Below are positions 15,912 to 20,000 of a stretch of 20,000 nt of DNA, piece by piece. The translations under genes and the position numbers were made by a program. This stretch comes from Nemertoderma westbladi. Taxonomy: Eukaryota > Xenacoelomorpha > Nemertodermatida > Nemertodermatidae. Position 1 is the first letter of the stretch; the number at the start of each line of letters is the position of its first letter. The notes under the pieces are model-generated. The model had not been told where the DNA came from, searched no databases, and saw only the letters and a list, made by a program, of their open reading frames with translations. The DNA lies in the NCBI GenBank assembly GCA_032718475.1, contig JAUCBJ010000238.1:1-20000 (forward strand), read 5' to 3'.

Positions 15912-16490
15912 AGGAGCACATCAAAACAACAAACTATGAACACTATTATTCATGATTGAATTTAAAGGAGATATCAGGATGCAATAAACCCTACAGTACT
16001 CAAACACCGGTTAGCCGGTACATTACATTTGTTTATTGTTAATTTTCGCATATTGCTACGGAACCTAGGTAAAATTATAATCGTATAATTTTAGAAAAAT
16101 GTTCTATAAATGTTGTACAGTATTATACCATTTTTTCCTAAAATTATACTCTTTTCTTAGAAATTGCTCTGATACGGGATTCTAGAAAATATATGTTGTA
16201 GTATATTCATATAATTTTATGTATTATCCTATGGTACAGCAATATACCAAACTTGCTACGGTTTCTTTCAATAATGTACTGTAGCTATATATTTCATATT
16301 AAGCAAAAAGACCATCTCAATAAGATTTAAATTTTACTCCAGTATTCGTAAGAATGATAACTATTATTACAATCTGACCTCACCAAAAGCCATCCGAGCA
16401 TCATTGCATTAAATTAGATAGAAACGGCATAAAAAAAACCTTAAGATCTTTTCGTTGTTTGCCATCTTATAAATTTCATTAAACTTTACT
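15912..16490. other. AT-rich spacer, no gene seen
   Basis: No credible frame, repeat array or RNA gene was found. Confidence 0.5.
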
Positions 16491-16519
16491 GGGGGGGGGG
16501 GGGGGGGGGGGGGGGGGGG
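16491..16519 (+). repeat. Poly-G run, 29 bases
   Basis: The longest homopolymer of the window, in an otherwise AT-rich context and followed by GTGTGATGTTGTGGG. Length in a single assembly is unreliable. Confidence 0.97.
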
Positions 16520-16899
16520 ATGTGTGATGTTGTGGGTTATGTTCTGGGACATATTGTGGACTCATTACATGATAAATGATATAAATGATATTTATTTATC
16601 AGTGAAAAGAGTCTAGTATTGAAGAAAATAAAATAACGTTATTTCTGCAACAATTTATTAAATAAGATAATTAAAAAAATAAACAGTAGTTGCACAGATT
16701 CGGTGCAATGAGTGCGGAAACGAAAAAAAAAACGAGGAGACCATTCCTTGTAACAAGTGCGAAAAATAGAAAAGAAGGTCTCACGACTCATTTCCAGTAT
16801 AGAACCCACAGAACTATACTCCTTACAGGCAAAGAGATAACTGGTCCTCATTTAACGACCATTTAAGTAACAAAGCAAATATGCACGCGCCCTGGTTTT

Positions 16900-17022
16900 G
16901 TTAGTCCCTTTTAAGCATTTGTGCCAAAACGAAAACTACCCTGGCCCGCCTGCAGGGGTAGAACCCCACGACTTCTGGAGCGATATTAATTCAAGAAAAT
17001 GTATTTAAATGCTACCCAAGGC
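16900..17022 (-). mobile_element. tRNA-derived SINE, copy 2
   Basis: On the minus strand, CCTTGGGTAGCAT (17010-17022) aligns to the A-box part of copy 1, TTGAATTAATATCGCTCCAG to its anticodon arm, GTCGTGGGGTTCTACCCC to its T-arm and B-box, and CCAGGGTAGTTTTCGTT to its downstream part. The B-box has a changed base (GGTTCTACCC) and about 10 bases are inserted before the anticodon arm, so it is more decayed than copy 1 and unlikely to be transcribed. Confidence 0.6.
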
Positions 17023-17125
17023 TTAAAAAAATGAATACGCGTGTTTGTATTAGAAACGATCCTTAAAAATACAAAGTACTGTATGCTGTCATGTTGTTCG
17101 TTCAATATGCGCAAATTAACAATAA

Positions 17126-17365
17126 ACACAATATTGCAATGTTCCAGAGTTAATATACGGAAATAAAAACCTGAAGCGAATAAAACTGTAATAATCACTT
17201 CTGCCTTATCCTTCAGCAAATTAACCTAATATAATAACCTCGGCCTGCGGGATCGGTAATTATACAGGTTAATTTGCTTCAGGAACGGCATCAGTGATTA
17301 TTCAGTTTTATTCGCTGAAGGTTATTATTTCCGTATATTAACTCTAGAACATTGCAATATTGTGT
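17126..17365. repeat. Third foldback, ~100-bp arms
   Basis: Left arm 17126-17227 and right arm 17266-17365 are inverted copies, with ACAATATTGCAATGTTC, GAGTTAATATACGGAAATAA and GCGAATAAAACTG shared and about 10% differences. The loop is 38 bases. The perfect outer part and a short loop make a stable hairpin; it may be a MITE or a small foldback unrelated to the other two. Confidence 0.85.
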
Positions 17366-17427
17366 GTATAACACTCAGATTTGGAATTCACTTTCAATAC
17401 ATTTATTAATACAGACCCTACCTGCTA

Positions 17428-17511
17428 CAGCCAAGGCGTACTATACACCTATACCACAGTACAGTATATACTGTAGTGTGGTACTGTAGTGTACTGTAGT
17501 ACGCCTTGCCT
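17428..17511. mobile_element. 84-bp hairpin MITE, CCAAGGCGTACTATA ends
   Basis: The left end CAGCCAAGGCGTACTATA and right end TAGTACGCCTTGCC are inverted; the interior CCACAGTACAGTATATACTG is itself nearly palindromic with TAGTGTGG. TA flanks both sides (17426-17427; 17511-17512), as in TA-targeting Tc1/mariner-type elements. The same end sequence forms the perfect palindrome at 12735-12766. Size and fold resemble a miRNA precursor, but its repetitive nature favours a MITE. Confidence 0.7.
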
Positions 17512-17519
17512 ACAGCCCA

Positions 17520-18465
17520 ACAGTAACCCTTTTCCTCTTGGTTCGCTTTCATTGTACTAAAACGATGCCTAATCGTCTGTAATTGTATACTGTAGTATAG
17601 TTGTATATTGTATTGTGAATTGGAAATGAAAGTGATCTCCACTACAACTGCTTCATTGTTGTTTGTATACAAAGGGATAGTGAACTGCTTAGGGAATTTA
17701 TTGGACTCGGCCGTCTCCCATTGAATTGAATACACAATTAAAATGAATTAATATCCGTGCAGTAGTAGAACTTTATTATTAGTTTTTGTTTTGTTTTATT
17801 AGTTTTGTGTATCTTGTTATTGTCTGGTCGATTTAGGAGCAATTTTAGGTGTACCCGGAAAAAAATGTTACCAAGCCAAATTTGGTATAATTAGAAGCGC
17901 AAATTTATGCTCTTTAAGAATATCGAAAGTCCTCCGCAGCATACCTTGGGCAACTTTTTTTATAGCCATTTTCTTGAACCCTATCCATAAGAAAAATCAA
18001 TTCAAATTTACTTGATCTTCACTTGGAATATTTCATAGTTGCTAAGAGACAATTTAATATTTCATATTATTATCTGCTAATTACATCCATAATTGTATAC
18101 ATAATATAGACTGAAATTTACCAGTGTTAGCTAGTAGTTTACCCCACTCACGCCTGGTTGCTGGCGTTATATTGGTTCCAAGGCAAGCAAAGCTTGAATT
18201 TGACCTATTATTTTTATTATTACGCTCTCCAAACTTAGTAATGAGTTAGATCTGGGGTCTAGTTATGCATGGCTGACTCATCAACTGAAAATACTGTAAG
18301 GGACATGCCTATCAAAAGACTCTACTGGCTTGTATGCACACTAGTTAGATGTGCTTAATTATTCTGAAAATAAAATGGGGTATGGTAAATTCCATATAGA
18401 TATCATCTCAACATTTCACAATAAAAAATTTCGTTCTTTCGTCACTTTCGGGCACCGGTAGAACA
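17520..18465. other. AT-rich region, nothing identified
   Basis: One 105-codon minus-strand frame (17418-17735) has no motif and partly covers the MITE. No RNA gene or array was found. Confidence 0.5.
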
Positions 18466-18469
18466 CTAG

Positions 18470-19105
18470 CTATTATGGGAGCTAGCTAATTTTTCCAAAA
18501 ATTCAATATTAAAATTTTTTTAATGAAAATATTTCATGATTAAATTATTCCTCGACATCGATGCAACATTAAATAATCAAAATATTATATTCTGGAACAC
18601 TGTTGTGGTAGCTAGTAAAAATTTGTCAAACCTAATAGGCAATTATTGGTACTACTATGTTATGGGTACCCACTTTTTAAACAAATTTATTCATATGAAA
18701 ATTGCTTTTATCATGAGGTTTTTTGTTCTAGAACAAGTATTTAACCTTCTGCCAGTACGATGGTAGCTAGTAATTTTGATTTTGTTTTAGCTAGTACTTT
18801 TTATTAGCTAGTGAAAAAAATTATAATTGAAAAATTGAAAAAAAAATTGACCAACTTTTTTTTGTAAAAATATATTTTATTATGAAGTTTTTTATCTAGA
18901 ACAAATATTTGACCTTCTGACAGTAAGATGGTAGCTAGTACTTTTAATTTTGTGTTAGCTAGTACTATTTATTAGCTAGTAAATGTAAGGTATACCGGTA
19001 ATTTAATTCTCAATTATATATTTGCATGGAATAATTTATGAGTCATGGCAGCTAGTAATTTTTATTTGATAGTCAACGTAGCTAGTAATTATTCACTAGC
19101 TAGTT
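18470..19105. repeat. TAGCTAGT-rich degenerate array
   Basis: TAGCTAGT or AGCTAGTA occurs about a dozen times from 18472 to 19102. A 168-bp unit is partly duplicated: GAACAAGTATTTAACCTTCT...ATGGTAGCTAGT (18731 on) recurs at 18899 on with about 10% change. Surrounding sequence is T-rich. The motif is self-complementary (TAGCTA). Confidence 0.7.
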
Positions 19106-19476
19106 TTTTATACAAAATATAGGCAGATGTAAAAATAGAGTTTTTACATATTTTACTTATTTAGGCCTATTTTACTTATTACTAGATTTATTTCTCTTTT
19201 TATTAGTCATTTCTACAGTAGAATATATTGATGATATGGAAATTGTCTAAATAAAAGGGGCACTACAAAATTTCTTTTCTAATTTTAAGATCACTATCTA
19301 TCTACCTTAAAAAACACTAGCTACCATAATAAAAAATATTGCCACAATTATTACCACAATTGCTACTGATACACCCTTCTGCTTACCTCAGTAATTAAAA
19401 GTTGAGGGGATTTACGATTATTTATCAGTATTCTCCAAATATAACATCCATTAATATAAACAGCAATTGACAATAA
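19106..19476. other. AT-rich spacer, nothing identified
   Basis: No supported feature. It ends at an abrupt shift to GC-rich coding sequence at about 19483. Confidence 0.5.
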
Positions 19477-20000
19477 TATAAAACAGATGGACGGCCGCCG
19501 GATGCCCTCAAACCTTGTCCGGACCTTCCACCCCTGGAAGATGTAGAGATCACCGGGCTGATGGTCCTCAAGGCCGCTAGGATGCTTCGCGGTAGTGCTG
19601 GACCTGTCGGAGGAGACGGCGAACTCTGGAGTGCGCTACTGACACGCCACGAGGCGCACAGCGCCCGTCTGCGTGAGGCTGTAGCCAGTTTGGCCCGTCG
19701 ACTTGCCAACTCTTTGGTACCGTGGGGTGAGATTCAGGCGCTGCGAGCATGTCGGCTCATTGCGCTCGATAAGAAGCCTGGACTCCGCCCAATTGGTATA
19801 GGGGAGGTCCTGTATCGTCTCCTGGCGAACTGTCTCACCTCGGAGACGAAGGCTGACCTCGTTCAGCAGTGTGGGGCCGATCAGCTGTGTGCTGGCGTCA
19901 AGGCTGGAATTGAAGGCGCTGTCCACGCAATGAACGCCATCTACGAGGAAGAAGAGACTGAGGCGATGCTCCTCGTAGATGCGAAGAACTCCTTCAACTG
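19477..20000 (+). CDS. Reverse transcriptase, amino-terminal part (retroelement), 3' partial
   Basis: The frame is open from 19477 to the window edge (174 codons) with no stop. It includes PDALKPCPDLPPLEDVEITG, LRGSAGPVGGDGELWSALL, then LIALDKKPGLRPIGIGEVLY, CGADQLCAGVKAGIEGAVHA and finally EAMLLVDAKNSFN. PG-x-RPIG-x-GEVL and LLVDAxNxFN are reverse transcriptase landmarks; the Asp of VDA (codon 19978-19980) is the motif A metal-binding residue. It matches a group of animal retroelement proteins I know from memory only (clade not assigned). No in-frame Met precedes Met at 'GLMVLK', and the GC-rich coding sequence begins abruptly after AT-rich DNA, so the copy is probably 5' truncated. The minus-strand frames at 19425-19926 are shadows. 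Confidence 0.85.

Noticed and set aside
16639-17219. Minus-strand frames of 70 and 77 codons
   Set aside because: Composition-driven, overlapping the SINE and foldback arms; no motif.
19425-19926. Two minus-strand frames of 94 and 96 codons
   Set aside because: They are shadows of the reverse transcriptase frame on the plus strand, which has clear motifs.

Overview
The window looks like AT-rich, non-coding, transposon-dense nuclear DNA of an animal, most likely an invertebrate. The evidence is animal-type non-LTR retrotransposon fragments, a tRNA-derived SINE family in two copies, spliceosomal-type GT..AG signals, many inverted-repeat DNA elements, long homopolymer tracts and satellites. The species cannot be named from sequence alone. 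No complete, recognisable host gene is visible.

Layout. 1-760: a Glu/Ser/Asp-rich open frame broken by an exact 284-bp-offset duplication. 1067-1712: a hexanucleotide (GTGGCT) satellite. 1783-1885: SINE copy 1. 2675-3050: palindromes, a perfect 62-bp duplication and a trinucleotide tail, followed on the minus strand by a LINE 3' end (3079-3357). 3419-4366: a TIR element with perfect ends and repeated GGGCACTAA/TTAGTGCCC motifs. 4435-6278: copy E1 of a repeat family called TGTGGGGC here. 6609-7238 and 12209-12460: one LINE, split by a 4.97-kb insertion (E3, 7239-12208) that belongs to the same family. E3 carries further nested material: a CGGCCG palindrome foldback (8489-9055), a decayed exon-like block (9519-9869), a 510-bp TIR element with a 9-bp target duplication (10091-10600), and a probable two-exon gene for a small Cys4 protein (11479-12005). 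12906-15816: a GGGGCCGTCC-ended inverted-repeat element that contains a second foldback (13168-13980) and family copy E2 (14083-15325). 15817-19476: mostly AT-rich, with a 29-G run, SINE copy 2, a third foldback, a miRNA-sized hairpin and a TAGCTAGT-rich array. 19477-20000: the amino-terminal part of a reverse transcriptase, open to the window edge.

The best candidate for an undescribed system is the TGTGGGGC family. All three copies are bounded by the same termini and by TGT on both sides. In one case, deleting the insertion plus one TGT restores the LINE reading frame exactly. The family carries about 145-bp sub-repeats, each with a site close to the core CTCF-binding consensus (15 sites in the window), and the longest copy contains the two-exon Cys4 gene. 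Family and boundaries are read from the sequence; transposition mechanism, CTCF binding and gene expression are inferences.
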